Shown piece after piece: positions 9,082 through 18,572 of a DNA stretch of 64,000 nt. The notes under the pieces are model-generated. The model was not told the origin of the DNA and did no database searches. It saw nothing but the letters and a program-made list of their open reading frames with translations. This DNA is from Aliishimia sp039978895 (lineage in GTDB: Bacteria > Pseudomonadota > Alphaproteobacteria > Rhodobacterales > Rhodobacteraceae). The translations under genes and the position numbers were made by a program. Location: the NCBI GenBank assembly GCA_039978895.1, contig JBDWAL010000057.1, positions 124,001-188,000 of the forward strand. The letters are read 5' to 3'. The number at the start of each line of letters is the position of its first letter. The first letter of the stretch is position 1.

Positions 9082-10446
9082 ATGCCTACAGACGTGACCG
9101 CATCTTTTGACGCTAAATTGCAGACACCAAAAGACGACGAGTTAGCCCATATCCCAAACTTGCCGTGCCCGCCTGTCATCGGCCACACCCTTAGCCTTTT
9201 GGCGGACCCATATGGTTTTCATCATCGCGCGCGCACGCAACTGGGGCCGATCTATAAGATCAAACTCTTGGGACAATGGCGTGTGACGCTCGGCGGGGCG
9301 GATGCTTTAGAGCTCATTCTTGGTGATACAGAGAAACTGTTTTCGTCGGCGAATGGTTGGGACATGTTGCATCGCCTGTTTCCCGGCGGGCTGATGTTGC
9401 GTGATTTCGACGATCACCGCAGCCATCGTCGCATCATGCAATCGGCGTTTCGCAAACCCATGATCGATGCGTATCGCGCCCGGATGCAAACCTTGATGCC
9501 CGCTTTGCTGGCACAATGGCCCGATGATACGTCCTTTCGCGCCTTTCCCGCCATCAAACAACTGACGCTTCGGATGGGGGCGGCGGTCTTTATGGGCCTT
9601 GATGTCGATGATTCTCGTGTCGACAAATTGAATGCTGCATTTCAGGCCGAAGTTGCCGCTGCGATGGGAATTGTCCGCGCTCCGTTACCGCTCACAAAAA
9701 TGCGGCGCGGGGTGATTGCGCGGAATTACCTGCTCGAAACGTTCCGCGAGCTTATTCCAGAACGTCGTGCAAACCCCGGTGATGATTTCTTTTCGCAAAT
9801 GTGCTGCGCACAAGATGAGGCTGGAAAAACATGGTCTGAACAAGAGATCCTCGATCATTTCAACTTTCTGATGATAGCTGCACATGACACCACAGCCGCC
9901 ACGATCAGCAAGGTCATCTGGGCGTTGGGTCAATTCCCCGATTGGCAAGACCGTGTGCGCTGTGAAATCATGGCCTTGCCTGAGGGACCTCTGGATGATG
10001 AAGGCCTTGCCACCCTTGAGATCACAGATCGTGTCTTTCGGGAAGCCATGCGGTTGCTCCCTCCGGTTCCCTTCATTCCGCGCCGCGCGGTTCGTGCATT
10101 CTCTTGGAAAGGCACGCAAATTCCGGCTGGCACATGGGTTAGCGCCCTGCCCGGTTTGGTCATGATGTCGCCAGAGCATTGGACGGACCCTGAACGTTTT
10201 GATCCAGATCGTTTCAGCCCCAACCGGGCCGAAGATCGCAGCCACAAATATGCGTGGGCCCCGTTTGGTGGTGGCGCGCACAAATGTATCGGGCTGCATT
10301 TCGCCGGGCTTCAAGTGAAAATCTTGCTTGTTGAGTTGCTGCGCAATCGGCGGGTGACACTGGCGGACACTAAGCCCACCCAATGGGCGCGCATCCCGAT
10401 ACCTGCACCCAAGGGCGGTTTGCCGATTGTTCTAAGTGGGCTTTGA
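9082..10446 (+). CDS. Cytochrome P450
   Basis: A 454-residue soluble monooxygenase, with no membrane anchor. The haem-binding loop FGGGAHKCIG places the thiolate ligand at Cys402. The I-helix oxygen-activation motif AAHDTTA and the K-helix ExxR motif (FREAMRL) are present, so the enzyme should be active. The N terminus (LPCPPVIGHTLSLLADPYGF) resembles the CYP51/CYP120-like branch, which acts on terpenoid or lipid substrates, but the substrate cannot be assigned. No ferredoxin or ferredoxin reductase gene is adjacent, so electron partners must be encoded elsewhere. GGGGTTTCC precedes the ATG. Confidence 0.92.
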   Translation: MPTDVTASFDAKLQTPKDDELAHIPNLPCPPVIGHTLSLLADPYGFHHRARTQLGPIYKIKLLGQWRVTLGGADALELILGDTEKLFSSANGWDMLHRLFPGGLMLRDFDDHRSHRRIMQSAFRKPMIDAYRARMQTLMPALLAQWPDDTSFRAFPAIKQLTLRMGAAVFMGLDVDDSRVDKLNAAFQAEVAAAMGIVRAPLPLTKMRRGVIARNYLLETFRELIPERRANPGDDFFSQMCCAQDEAGKTWSEQEILDHFNFLMIAAHDTTAATISKVIWALGQFPDWQDRVRCEIMALPEGPLDDEGLATLEITDRVFREAMRLLPPVPFIPRRAVRAFSWKGTQIPAGTWVSALPGLVMMSPEHWTDPERFDPDRFSPNRAEDRSHKYAWAPFGGGAHKCIGLHFAGLQVKILLVELLRNRRVTLADTKPTQWARIPIPAPKGGLPIVLSGL

Positions 10447-10642
10447 GTCCCGCTAACGGTTCAAAAGACAACGCCACAGCCCATATCCGGTAGTGTTGCA
10501 TGACCCGCGACATTTTAACGATAGTCCGGGAAAAATTCTGGCTCTGCTGGACATAGCCCGCAAAGCGGGTGTATCGGGCGCGCAACGTAACTTGGTGGCG
10601 ATCCGCGCCCCAAACCTAACCCGAACCGAAAGATTTTTCGAC

Positions 10643-12346
10643 ATGAACAGCAATTTGGCTCCTATCCCCGAACTCTACGTCTCTTATGACAGTGCGCAGA
10701 AGCTCAAGAATGAAGCGACCGATTTGGTCAGCCACGATTTGACACCGCGCCAGATTTGCGACCTCGAATTGTTGATGAATGGTGGGTTCAACCCACTCAA
10801 AGGATTCCTCTCCGAAGCCGATTATGATGGCGTTGTTGAGAACATGCGCACCGCCGATGGCGCGTTGTGGCCGATCCCGATCACTTTGGACGTCTCCGAA
10901 GAGTTCGCAGCAAAGCTGGAACTTGGACAAGACATCGCACTGCGCGACCAAGAAGGCGTCATCCTTGCGACCATGACAGTGACCGACAACTGGAAACCAA
11001 ACAAAGCCCGCGAAGCCGAAATGGTTTTTGGCGCAGATGACGACGCGCACCCTGCCGTGAACTACCTGCACAACACAGCCGGCGCCGTTTATCTTGGTGG
11101 CCCCGTTGTCGGCATCCAACAGCCTGTACACTACGACTTCCGCTCGCGTCGTGACACCCCCAACGAATTGCGTGCCTACTTCCGCAAAATGGGCTGGCGC
11201 AAGATTGTTGCGTTCCAAACACGTAACCCTTTGCACCGTGCACACCAGGAACTCACATTCCGCGCCGCACGTGAAGCCCAAGCCAACCTTTTGATCCACC
11301 CAGTTGTTGGCCTGACCAAACCTGGCGACGTTGACCACTTCACACGTGTGCGTTGCTATGAAGCCGTTTTGGGCCAATATCCGGCAGCCACAACGGCCAT
11401 GTCCTTGTTGAATCTTGCCATGCGCATGGCAGGTCCACGCGAAGCAGTTTGGCATGGTTTGATCCGCAAAAACCACGGCTGTAGCCACTTCATCGTTGGT
11501 CGTGACCACGCGGGCCCCGGCAAAAACTCCACTGGTGAAGACTTCTATGGTGCATACGACGCTCAAGACCTGTTCCGAAAGCATCAGGAAGAAATGGGCA
11601 TCGAAATGGTCGACTTTAAGCACATGGTTTATGTGCAAGACCGCGCCCAATATGAGCCAGCCGATGAGATTACAGATAAGGACGACGTCACTGTCTTGAA
11701 CATCTCAGGCACCGAATTGCGCCGCCGTTTGGCCGAAGGCCTTGATATTCCTGAATGGTTCTCCTTCCCTGAAGTTGTAAAAGAGCTGCGTCGCACCAAG
11801 CCGCCACGTTCTGAGCAAGGCTTTACGGTCTTTTTCACCGGTTTCTCTGGCTCCGGCAAATCGACAATTGCCAATGCGATGATGGTAAAATTGATGGAAA
11901 TGGGCGGCCGCCCGGTGACGTTGCTTGACGGCGACATCGTGCGCAAAAACCTGTCATCAGAACTGGGTTTCTCCAAAGAGCACCGCGACCTTAACATCCG
12001 TCGTATCGGGTATGTCGCCTCTGAGATCACAAAGAACGGTGGCATCGCAATCTGTGCGCCGATCGCGCCTTACGCAACAACGCGCCGCGCTGTGCGTCAG
12101 GACATCGAAGAGTTCGGTGCCTTCATCGAAGTGCACGTCGCCACAACAATCGAAGAGTGCGAAAAACGCGACCGTAAAGGCCTGTACAAGCTGGCGCGTG
12201 AAGGCAAGATCAAAGAATTCACAGGGATTTCAGACCCCTATGACGTTCCAGAATCTCCTGAACTGCGCGTTGAGACCGAAAATGCAGCGGTCGACAATTG
12301 CGCCCAGCAAGTTCTGTTGAAACTCGAAAGCATGGGCTTGATCTAA
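10643..12346 (+). CDS. cysC: Bifunctional sulfate adenylyltransferase/adenylylsulfate kinase
   Basis: A 567-residue fusion that converts sulfate to APS and then PAPS in sulfate assimilation. The first about 390 residues are ATP sulfurylase, with the nucleotide-binding FQTRNPLHRAH motif and GRDHAGPGKNSTGEDFYG. The remainder is APS kinase, with an intact P-loop GFSGSGKST, LLDGD and the FTGISDPYD segment. Both catalytic halves look functional, unlike fungal forms with a dead kinase domain. The start is placed at MNSNLAPIP (10643), where family sequence begins. The gene is a single transcription unit closed by a strong terminator. Confidence 0.95.
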   Translation: MNSNLAPIPELYVSYDSAQKLKNEATDLVSHDLTPRQICDLELLMNGGFNPLKGFLSEADYDGVVENMRTADGALWPIPITLDVSEEFAAKLELGQDIALRDQEGVILATMTVTDNWKPNKAREAEMVFGADDDAHPAVNYLHNTAGAVYLGGPVVGIQQPVHYDFRSRRDTPNELRAYFRKMGWRKIVAFQTRNPLHRAHQELTFRAAREAQANLLIHPVVGLTKPGDVDHFTRVRCYEAVLGQYPAATTAMSLLNLAMRMAGPREAVWHGLIRKNHGCSHFIVGRDHAGPGKNSTGEDFYGAYDAQDLFRKHQEEMGIEMVDFKHMVYVQDRAQYEPADEITDKDDVTVLNISGTELRRRLAEGLDIPEWFSFPEVVKELRRTKPPRSEQGFTVFFTGFSGSGKSTIANAMMVKLMEMGGRPVTLLDGDIVRKNLSSELGFSKEHRDLNIRRIGYVASEITKNGGIAICAPIAPYATTRRAVRQDIEEFGAFIEVHVATTIEECEKRDRKGLYKLAREGKIKEFTGISDPYDVPESPELRVETENAAVDNCAQQVLLKLESMGLI

Positions 12347-12401
12347 ATTTGATCACGGCTCGCAGGGGTACACCTTTGGTGTGCGTCTCTGCGCAAACGA
12401 A

Positions 12402-12434
12402 AAAACGGGGTGCACTATTTGTGCGCCCCGTTTT
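12402..12434. terminator. Bidirectional intrinsic terminator between sat-cysC and gnd
   Basis: A 14-bp stem (12402-12415 with 12421-12434, one G-U pair) with a 5-nt loop. It is flanked by A-run and T-run, so it can work on both strands. It lies between convergent genes. Confidence 0.85.
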
Positions 12435-12455
12435 GCGTTTAATCCGACTTTACGC

Positions 12456-13856
12456 TTAACCCCAGTCTGCGTTGACTTTGCCGTCTCTATCCGTGCGCAC
12501 AAATCCGTGCCGTCCGAATACATCCCGTTGCGCTTGGATCATATTTGCCGTGCCGCGCCCGCGTGCCATGCTGTCATACCATGCCAAAGCCCCAGACAAT
12601 GCAGGGACTGCGGCGCCCATATTCACAGCAGCAGACACAACCCGACGCAAACCCGGTAGCGCTTTTTCAAGATGCGCGCGCATCGCCGGAGCGAGAATCA
12701 AAAGCCCTTGCGGAAGGTCCGCACGGAAACTTTCCGCAAATTCATCAAGCAAAACAGACCGGATGATGCAGCCAGCGCGCCAAATCTCGGCGATCTGAGC
12801 ATTGTCCAGCGTCCACCCAAATTCTTCAGATGCAGCGTCCAACACGCGGAAACCCTGTGCATGGGCCAAAATACGTCCTGCCAACATCGCCATTTCAAGA
12901 TCGTCAGCCGACGGCAAATCGCAAGGAAGCGCGCTGCCCCCTAAAAGAGCTTCGGCTTCAACCCGGACAGTCTTTTCGGAAGACCAACCACGCGCACCGA
13001 CTGCCGCTTCAATCGTGGATGCAGATTGCCCCATTTTCAGCGCTTCGATAACTGTCCAGCGTCCCGTTCCCTTTTGCCCGGCTTGATCTAAGATCACATC
13101 AACCATTGGCTTGCCGGTTTCAGCGTCCATCACTTGCAAAGCACGTGCAGAAATTTCGATCAGATAAGAGCCAAGCGGCCCATCGTTCCAACCCTCCATC
13201 AGCTTGCCAATTTTGCCAGCTTCCCAGCCGCCGCCGTCACGCAAGACACCGTAAATCTCTGCGATCATTTGCATATCGGCATATTCGATACCGTTATGTA
13301 TGGTTTTGACAAAGTGCCCAGCCCCATCGGGACCCAAATGCGCGACGCATGGTACGCCGTCGAATTTGGCGGCGATGGCTTCGGCCATGGGTTTCAATTG
13401 CGTCCAACTGTGATCTGACCCGCCAACCATCATCGATGGCCCGTTGCGTGCGCCTTCTTCGCCACCCGACACGCCCATTCCGACGAAGTGCAGCCCAGTT
13501 CCATCCAATGCAGCAGATCGACGGCGGGTGTCGTTGAAGTCGGCATTACCGCCATCAATAATTGTGTCGCCATCTGACAATAGCGGGCGCACGGTTTCGA
13601 TCATGGCATCCATCGGTGCCCCGGATGGGATCATAAACAAGATTGTCCGAGGGGGCGTCAGCGAGGACACAAAATCCTCTAGCGTGTCGCACGCAACCAT
13701 CTGACTCGCCAAAGGCCCGGCCTCACTCATGAAGTTTGAAATCCAATCCGTTTCAAGATTGGTGACCGCGACCCGAAAGCCGTTATCTGCAAGGTTTAGC
13801 GCCAATGCGCTGCCCATTGTACCCAATCCGTAAACGCCGATATCTGCCTGTGCCAT
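12456..13856 (-). CDS. gnd: 6-phosphogluconate dehydrogenase, decarboxylating
   Basis: A 466-residue enzyme of the oxidative pentose phosphate pathway, producing ribulose 5-phosphate, CO2 and NADPH. The N-terminal Rossmann motif GVYGLGTMGSALALNLADNG is at residues 7-26. The signature KTIHNGIEYADMQMIAE carries the catalytic lysine and substrate contacts. The length is the usual one for the long dimeric form. No zwf or pgl gene is next to it. It ends convergently with the sat-cysC gene at a shared terminator. Confidence 0.95.
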   Translation of the reverse strand: MAQADIGVYGLGTMGSALALNLADNGFRVAVTNLETDWISNFMSEAGPLASQMVACDTLEDFVSSLTPPRTILFMIPSGAPMDAMIETVRPLLSDGDTIIDGGNADFNDTRRRSAALDGTGLHFVGMGVSGGEEGARNGPSMMVGGSDHSWTQLKPMAEAIAAKFDGVPCVAHLGPDGAGHFVKTIHNGIEYADMQMIAEIYGVLRDGGGWEAGKIGKLMEGWNDGPLGSYLIEISARALQVMDAETGKPMVDVILDQAGQKGTGRWTVIEALKMGQSASTIEAAVGARGWSSEKTVRVEAEALLGGSALPCDLPSADDLEMAMLAGRILAHAQGFRVLDAASEEFGWTLDNAQIAEIWRAGCIIRSVLLDEFAESFRADLPQGLLILAPAMRAHLEKALPGLRRVVSAAVNMGAAVPALSGALAWYDSMARGRGTANMIQAQRDVFGRHGFVRTDRDGKVNADWG

Positions 13857-13966
13857 CGCGTGACCTTTTGTTACTTTTCACTCTACCCTAGCCGACGTGA
13901 GGCGGGGCGCAACCCATGCTGAACCGCCAAAATACACCGTTATGTTATTCGATACCCGTTAAGTCG

Positions 13967-14959
13967 TTAAGCTTGCGAGAACAGATCGGTAGGTAACAGC
14001 CTCGGAGGGCCTTTTTCTTGCAATTCAGCGGCTCGAACGGCGTCAACAACACGCGTCATCAAAGGGCAAGGAACCCCGTGTCGTTCGCCCAATTCAAGAA
14101 CAGCGCCCTGCAACGCGTCAATTTCTGTCCGTCTGCGCAACGTCAAATCATCCCACATCGATGAGCGCGCCTTGGGATCAATCGTCAACATCTGCGCGGC
14201 AATGCGTCGAAAGATAGGGGTCGGCAAGCGCAACAAAACAGGCACCAATGCGGGCGGCGCGGCGGTAAATCGGGCAGGCGTGATACTGGCCGCTTTAAAA
14301 ACACGTAGCGCTTCGCTCATTTGGTCCGCCATCAATCGGCGCCATGCTCGGTCGTGCAGTTGTGTGAGTAGTGGCAAATCGGATAATGCATTCAACGCAT
14401 TGTTTAAGTTGACCAACAATTTGCCCCACTGCACTGCATCAAAATCATCGGCTTCTTGCCAGGTCAGGCCCGGCGCTGACAGGTCAGGCAATGGCCGGCT
14501 CCCTTGGGCGATCAAGATTTCGCCGGACGTGCCCCGGTGAAACGTACCGGGTGAAGTCTTTGTGACATTAAATGGAACCATCCCCGCGCGCACATCATGA
14601 TGTGGCAAGGCATCTCGCAAGATTGCCATATTGGTCACGCCGTTTTGCAAAGAGATCACCTGAGCATCCGACTTGGCATTTTGCGCGACCAACGCCCCCA
14701 TCTCAGCGGTGGCCGCAGATTTCACCGTCACCAATATCAGATCGCAGGTTCCCAATACGGCGGCGTCATCTGTCACCTCCAGATCAGAGATCAGGTCGTT
14801 GCGCCCCTCAAAGTCACTGAGAGTTAGGCCATGTGTCAGAACTTCGTCACACAGACGCGCGCGGGCAAGACATCGCACCCGATGCCCAGCCTGCGCCAAC
14901 CGTCCGCCCACATAAAACCCAATGGCCCCAGCGCCCGCAATTGCAATATCCAATGCCAT
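13967..14959 (-). CDS. panE: 2-dehydropantoate 2-reductase
   Basis: A 330-residue ketopantoate reductase-family protein that would reduce 2-dehydropantoate to pantoate with NADPH for CoA synthesis. The N terminus has the nucleotide-binding motif IAGAGAIGFYVGGRLAQAGH. The central GKLLVNLNNALNAL segment holds the expected catalytic lysine and asparagine region. Paralogues in this family are common and some act on other 2-oxo acids, so the symbol rests on family membership. The gene is followed by gnd on the same strand after about 110 bp. Confidence 0.85.
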   Translation of the reverse strand: MALDIAIAGAGAIGFYVGGRLAQAGHRVRCLARARLCDEVLTHGLTLSDFEGRNDLISDLEVTDDAAVLGTCDLILVTVKSAATAEMGALVAQNAKSDAQVISLQNGVTNMAILRDALPHHDVRAGMVPFNVTKTSPGTFHRGTSGEILIAQGSRPLPDLSAPGLTWQEADDFDAVQWGKLLVNLNNALNALSDLPLLTQLHDRAWRRLMADQMSEALRVFKAASITPARFTAAPPALVPVLLRLPTPIFRRIAAQMLTIDPKARSSMWDDLTLRRRTEIDALQGAVLELGERHGVPCPLMTRVVDAVRAAELQEKGPPRLLPTDLFSQA

Positions 14960-15009
14960 AAGATCGCCCCCTCAGGCGAACTTACCCGTCCGCATTGATA
15001 AAGCCAGCC

Positions 15010-15936
15010 TTAGACGCCCAGACACCAGCGCATGACAGCTTTTTGCGCGTGAAGACGGTTCTCTGCCTCATCAAACACGACGGAATTGGGACCATCCATC
15101 ACCGACGACGTGACCTCTTCACCACGATGCGCTGGTAGGCAATGCATAAACAAGGCGTCTGGCTTGGCATGCGACATCAACTCGTCATTCACCTGATAGG
15201 AGCGCAACATGTTATGACGGCGTTCGCGTGCGGATTGCGCATCGTGCATAGAGACCCACGTATCCGCGATGATCAGATCTGCCCCCGCCACCGCTTTTTC
15301 GGCGTCGCGTTCGATGGAAAACGTCAGATCGCTTTCCCGCAGCATCTTTTGCCATTCAGGTTCGGGATCAAGCTGCATAGGTCCGGTAAAGGTGAAGTCG
15401 AAACCAAACTGTTTGGCGGCATGCATCACAGAGGCGCACACATTGTTGCCGTCCCCACACCATGTGACTTTCTTGCCTTTGATCGGACCGCGGTGTTCTT
15501 CATAGGTCATCACGTCCGCCATAATCTGACAGGGATGTGTGCGATCCGTCAGGCCGTTGATCACTGGCACCGTCGCATATTCAGCCATTTCATGCAGCAC
15601 AGCTTCGTCAAAGGTGCGGATCATGATCAGGTCCACATAGCGCGACAATACCCGAGCGGTGTCCGCGATGGTTTCGCCGTGACCAAGCTGCATATCAGTG
15701 CCTGACAGCACCATGGATTGCCCGCCCATTTGGCGCACACCGACATCAAAAGACACGCGCGTCCTGGTTGAGGGTTTCTCAAAAATCAAAGCAACCATGT
15801 GACCCGCAAGTGGTTGTTCATCATCCAGCGCGCCTTTGGTGCGACCTAAACGGGCGGATTTCATGTCGCTGGCTTGCGTCAGGATGCTTTGGAGTGCGGT
15901 CGCGTCCGTCGTATGGATGTCTAGGAAATGGTTCAT
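15010..15936 (-). CDS. argF: Ornithine carbamoyltransferase
   Basis: A 308-residue enzyme forming citrulline from ornithine and carbamoyl phosphate in arginine synthesis. The carbamoyl-phosphate loop KPSTRTRVSF, the HPCQIMAD motif and the ornithine-binding HCLPAHRGEE motif are all present. The length is typical for the catabolic/anabolic OTC trimer subunit. It lies 81 bp downstream of argD on the same strand, forming the argD-argF pair usual in alphaproteobacteria. Confidence 0.96.
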   Translation of the reverse strand: MNHFLDIHTTDATALQSILTQASDMKSARLGRTKGALDDEQPLAGHMVALIFEKPSTRTRVSFDVGVRQMGGQSMVLSGTDMQLGHGETIADTARVLSRYVDLIMIRTFDEAVLHEMAEYATVPVINGLTDRTHPCQIMADVMTYEEHRGPIKGKKVTWCGDGNNVCASVMHAAKQFGFDFTFTGPMQLDPEPEWQKMLRESDLTFSIERDAEKAVAGADLIIADTWVSMHDAQSARERRHNMLRSYQVNDELMSHAKPDALFMHCLPAHRGEEVTSSVMDGPNSVVFDEAENRLHAQKAVMRWCLGV

Positions 15937-15963
15937 ATCGTTGAGCTTTCTAACGCGGATAGA

Positions 15964-15983
15964 ACCGGGGGGCGGCCCCCGGT
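15964..15983 (-). terminator. GC-rich hairpin between argD and argF
   Basis: An 8-bp stem (ACCGGGGG at 15964-15971, CCCCCGGT at 15976-15983) with a 4-nt loop in the argD-argF gap. No T-run follows, so it may lower read-through into argF or protect the argD message rather than terminate fully. Confidence 0.4.
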
Positions 15984-16017
15984 CCTTCGGAGTTTAATGA
16001 GTTAAATGAAAATCAGA

Positions 16018-17187
16018 TCAGGTCAGCGACTTTGCCGCCGCATCCAATCGATCCACCGCTTCGCTGATCTCTTCATCCGCGATGTTCAAAGCGGGCAGCA
16101 AGCGGATGACATTGTCCGCGGCTGGAATGGTGATGACCTCGTTGGCATAGCCTGCGTTGACCACATCCATGTTTGCCGCTTTGCATTTAATGCCAAGCAT
16201 CAAGCCTGAGCCACGTACGAATTCGAAAACCTCGGGATTGTCGGAAACCAAACCTTCCAGCTTTTGCCGGAACAAACCTGCTTTGCGGTTCACGTCAGCA
16301 AGGAAGTCAGGATCGGAGACGATCTCCATCACGGCATTGCCGACCGCGCACCCGAGAGGATTGCCGCCATAGGTCGAGCCATGTGTGCCCGCGGTCATAC
16401 CCGCCGCTGCATTTTCCGTGGCCAGCACGCAGCCCAAAGGAAAGCCGCCGCCGATGCCTTTGGCGACCATCATGATGTCTGGTTCGATCCCCGCCCATTC
16501 ATGCGCAAACAGTTTGCCTGTCCGCCCCACGCCACATTGCACCTCGTCAAGGATCAACAGGATACCTGCCTCATCACATTGGTCGCGAAGCCCTTTAAGG
16601 CACTGATCGGGCAACGGGATGATGCCCCCCTCACCCTGCACCGGTTCGATCAGAACGGCTGCGGTCTTGTCGCTGATTGCCGCCCGAAACCCATCATGAT
16701 CACCCCATTCCACTTGCGTGAAACCCGGCAGCAATGGTCCAAAGCCACCTGTCATTTTTTCCGAGCCGGCCGCTGCGATCCCAGCGGAAGACCGGCCATG
16801 AAACGACCCGGTGAAGGCGATGATATCCGTGCGCTCGGGCTGGCCTTTCTCATGCCAGTATTTGCGCGCCATTTTCACCGCAAGTTCACAGCTTTCCGTC
16901 CCAGAATTGGTGAAAAACACCGTGTCAGCGAATGTGTGCTCCACCAATTGATCCGCCAACTTCTGTTGCTGTGGGATTTGGTACAGGTTGGAGGTGTGCC
17001 ACAACTGACTTGCCTGCTGGGTCAATGCGTCCACCAATCCAGGGTTCGCGTGGCCAAGAACGTTCACAGCAATCCCGGCCCCAAGGTCCAGAAAACGTCG
17101 CCCGTCAGCCTCAACCAGCCAAGAGCCTTCGCCACTTTGAAAGCTCAAAGGGGCACGGTTATAGGTCGGGAGGACAGAAGAAATCAT
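16018..17187 (-). CDS. argD: Acetylornithine aminotransferase
   Basis: A 389-residue PLP enzyme, class III aminotransferase. It makes N-acetylornithine in arginine synthesis, and the family may also serve lysine synthesis. Visible motifs are FTNSGTESCELAVKMARKYW near residue 95, GSFHGRS, LILDEVQCGVGRTG with the PLP-contacting Asp, and MMVAKGIGGGFPLG with the Schiff-base lysine. It is the first gene of argD-argF and is transcribed away from the DMT permease gene. Assignment as ArgD is supported by argF next door. Confidence 0.95.
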   Translation of the reverse strand: MISSVLPTYNRAPLSFQSGEGSWLVEADGRRFLDLGAGIAVNVLGHANPGLVDALTQQASQLWHTSNLYQIPQQQKLADQLVEHTFADTVFFTNSGTESCELAVKMARKYWHEKGQPERTDIIAFTGSFHGRSSAGIAAAGSEKMTGGFGPLLPGFTQVEWGDHDGFRAAISDKTAAVLIEPVQGEGGIIPLPDQCLKGLRDQCDEAGILLILDEVQCGVGRTGKLFAHEWAGIEPDIMMVAKGIGGGFPLGCVLATENAAAGMTAGTHGSTYGGNPLGCAVGNAVMEIVSDPDFLADVNRKAGLFRQKLEGLVSDNPEVFEFVRGSGLMLGIKCKAANMDVVNAGYANEVITIPAADNVIRLLPALNIADEEISEAVDRLDAAAKSLT

Positions 17188-17443
17188 GTCGTTGGTCCAT
17201 CTATGGAAGGTCTGAAGGGGATTGGCCCGTATCGTGAAGCCTGATTAGTGCAACACAGAGGTAAAACGGTCAATGGCTGGGAGACGTGCGTTAAACGCAC
17301 GGGTGATCACGCGCAGGGTTAGCTACGTCGGCGTCGGAGGGTATGCGCTTGCGTGTTCATGCTCGTGTCATAATCAGCCATACCCACGTTTGGCAAGTCG
17401 GAATTACATTGCACTGAATTCAAATAAGGCGCAGAGCGGCAAA

Positions 17444-18385
17444 GTGTTTACCCCTAAAGCGCATAATCCAGCCTTAGCTGCCGGGCTCATTCTGACTGCG
17501 ACTGCGTTCATTGCGGCCTCTACTTTGTTGGCCAAAGCCTTGGGCACGGGGCGTTTGGGGGCGATCCAATTGGGCGACCCGATGCCCGTCTTTATGATTA
17601 GCTTTGGGCGTTATGTCTTTGCGTTCATTTTGATTTCGCTCACGGCGGCGGCTTTGCGACATCCGGTCAAGAATATACATTGGCCCCTGCATGCGGGTCG
17701 CACCCTGTTTGGTTGGTGCGGCGTGACTTTAATGTTTGCGGTCGTAACCTTTATCCCGATGTCAGATGCGACGGCGATATCCTTTCTGAACCCTGTGTTT
17801 TGTATGATCCTCGCAATCCCCTTGTTGGGTGAAAAGGTCGGGCGATGGCGCTGGAGTGCGGCGTTCATTGCGTTGCTTGGTGCGTTGATCTTGCTGCGCC
17901 CCACCCCGGACAGCTTCCAGCCTTTGGCGCTTTTGGCTTTGGGGGCGGCAATGGCCTTGGGCGCTGAGATGATCTTGATGAAACGATTGTCTCGACGTGA
18001 AGGACCTTTGCAAATCTTGCTAATCAACAACCTATTTGGGGTTATCATTGCAAGCATATCCGCCAGTTTCGTTTGGCAAACGCCCAATGCGGCGCAATGG
18101 CTTGTTATGGCGGGCGTCGGCGCATCGATGGCCACGGCACAGACATGTTTTGTGAACGCAATGGCGCGTGCAGATGCCAGTTTTGTCGCCCCGTTTGGGT
18201 ACGCCACATTGGTCTTCGCGGCACTTTATGATGGGGTTGTGTATGGTGTGATTCCAGATTCGATCAGTATCGCGGGCGCGGTCGTTATCTTGGCAGGGGC
18301 AGCATTGCTCGCATGGCGGGAGGGCGTAGCCGCGCGCCGCGTTCAAACTGATTCGGTAAAAAGGACCGCAACCGACACGAGTTAA
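17444..18385 (+). CDS. DMT superfamily (EamA) transporter
   Basis: A roughly 313-residue inner-membrane permease with ten predicted helices and two EamA repeats. The second repeat begins near LLALGAAMALGAEMILMKRLS. Substrates in this family are metabolites or amino acids and cannot be predicted here. The start is uncertain. No ATG occurs close to the first helix, and I choose GTG at 17444, which gives a short cytoplasmic N terminus and a normal length. The frame is open back to 17273, but that extra part is Arg/Cys-rich and unlike the family. Confidence 0.82.
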   Translation: MFTPKAHNPALAAGLILTATAFIAASTLLAKALGTGRLGAIQLGDPMPVFMISFGRYVFAFILISLTAAALRHPVKNIHWPLHAGRTLFGWCGVTLMFAVVTFIPMSDATAISFLNPVFCMILAIPLLGEKVGRWRWSAAFIALLGALILLRPTPDSFQPLALLALGAAMALGAEMILMKRLSRREGPLQILLINNLFGVIIASISASFVWQTPNAAQWLVMAGVGASMATAQTCFVNAMARADASFVAPFGYATLVFAALYDGVVYGVIPDSISIAGAVVILAGAALLAWREGVAARRVQTDSVKRTATDTS

Positions 18386-18460
18386 GCCGCGAAACACGCT
18401 AAATTGCGTCGAATAAACCATAAGCTAAGCGACTCAGGCTACTGAGTGATTCGATCTCGC

Positions 18461-18489
18461 TTGAACCTGCCCGCAGGACTAGTAAAATG
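18461..18489 (+). promoter_or_regulatory. Candidate promoter for gcrA
   Basis: TTGAAC (18461-18466), a 17-bp spacer and AAAATG (18484-18489). The -35 box is good and the -10 box is weak. It would start a transcript of roughly 80 nt leader length ahead of gcrA, containing the hairpin at 18509-18538. Confidence 0.35.
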
Positions 18490-18508
18490 GAAATAAGTAC
18501 AATTGCGC

Positions 18509-18538
18509 AGCGGTCCCCAAAAACGAGGGCCGCTTTTT
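18509..18538 (+). terminator. Terminator-like hairpin upstream of gcrA
   Basis: An 8-bp stem (18509-18516 with 18527-18534, one G-U pair) followed by TTTTT. It sits 123 bp after the permease stop codon and 35 bp before the gcrA ATG. It is either the permease terminator or an attenuator within the gcrA leader. Confidence 0.65.
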
Positions 18539-18572
18539 GACGCCGCCCAACTGCTCTGAACAAGGAACACCG

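Noticed and set aside
9685..10383. 232-codon frame antisense to the P450 gene
   Set aside because: It is the complement of conserved P450 motifs, with no domain of its own.
10616..11650. Long open frame (344 codons) antisense to sat-cysC
   Set aside because: The plus strand encodes a highly conserved enzyme. The antisense product is His/Cys/Val-rich with no domain, which is typical of a frame mirrored from a coding gene.
17273..17443. N-terminal extension of the DMT permease frame
   Set aside because: It is Arg/Cys-rich and unlike the family. A GTG start at 17444 gives a normal length.
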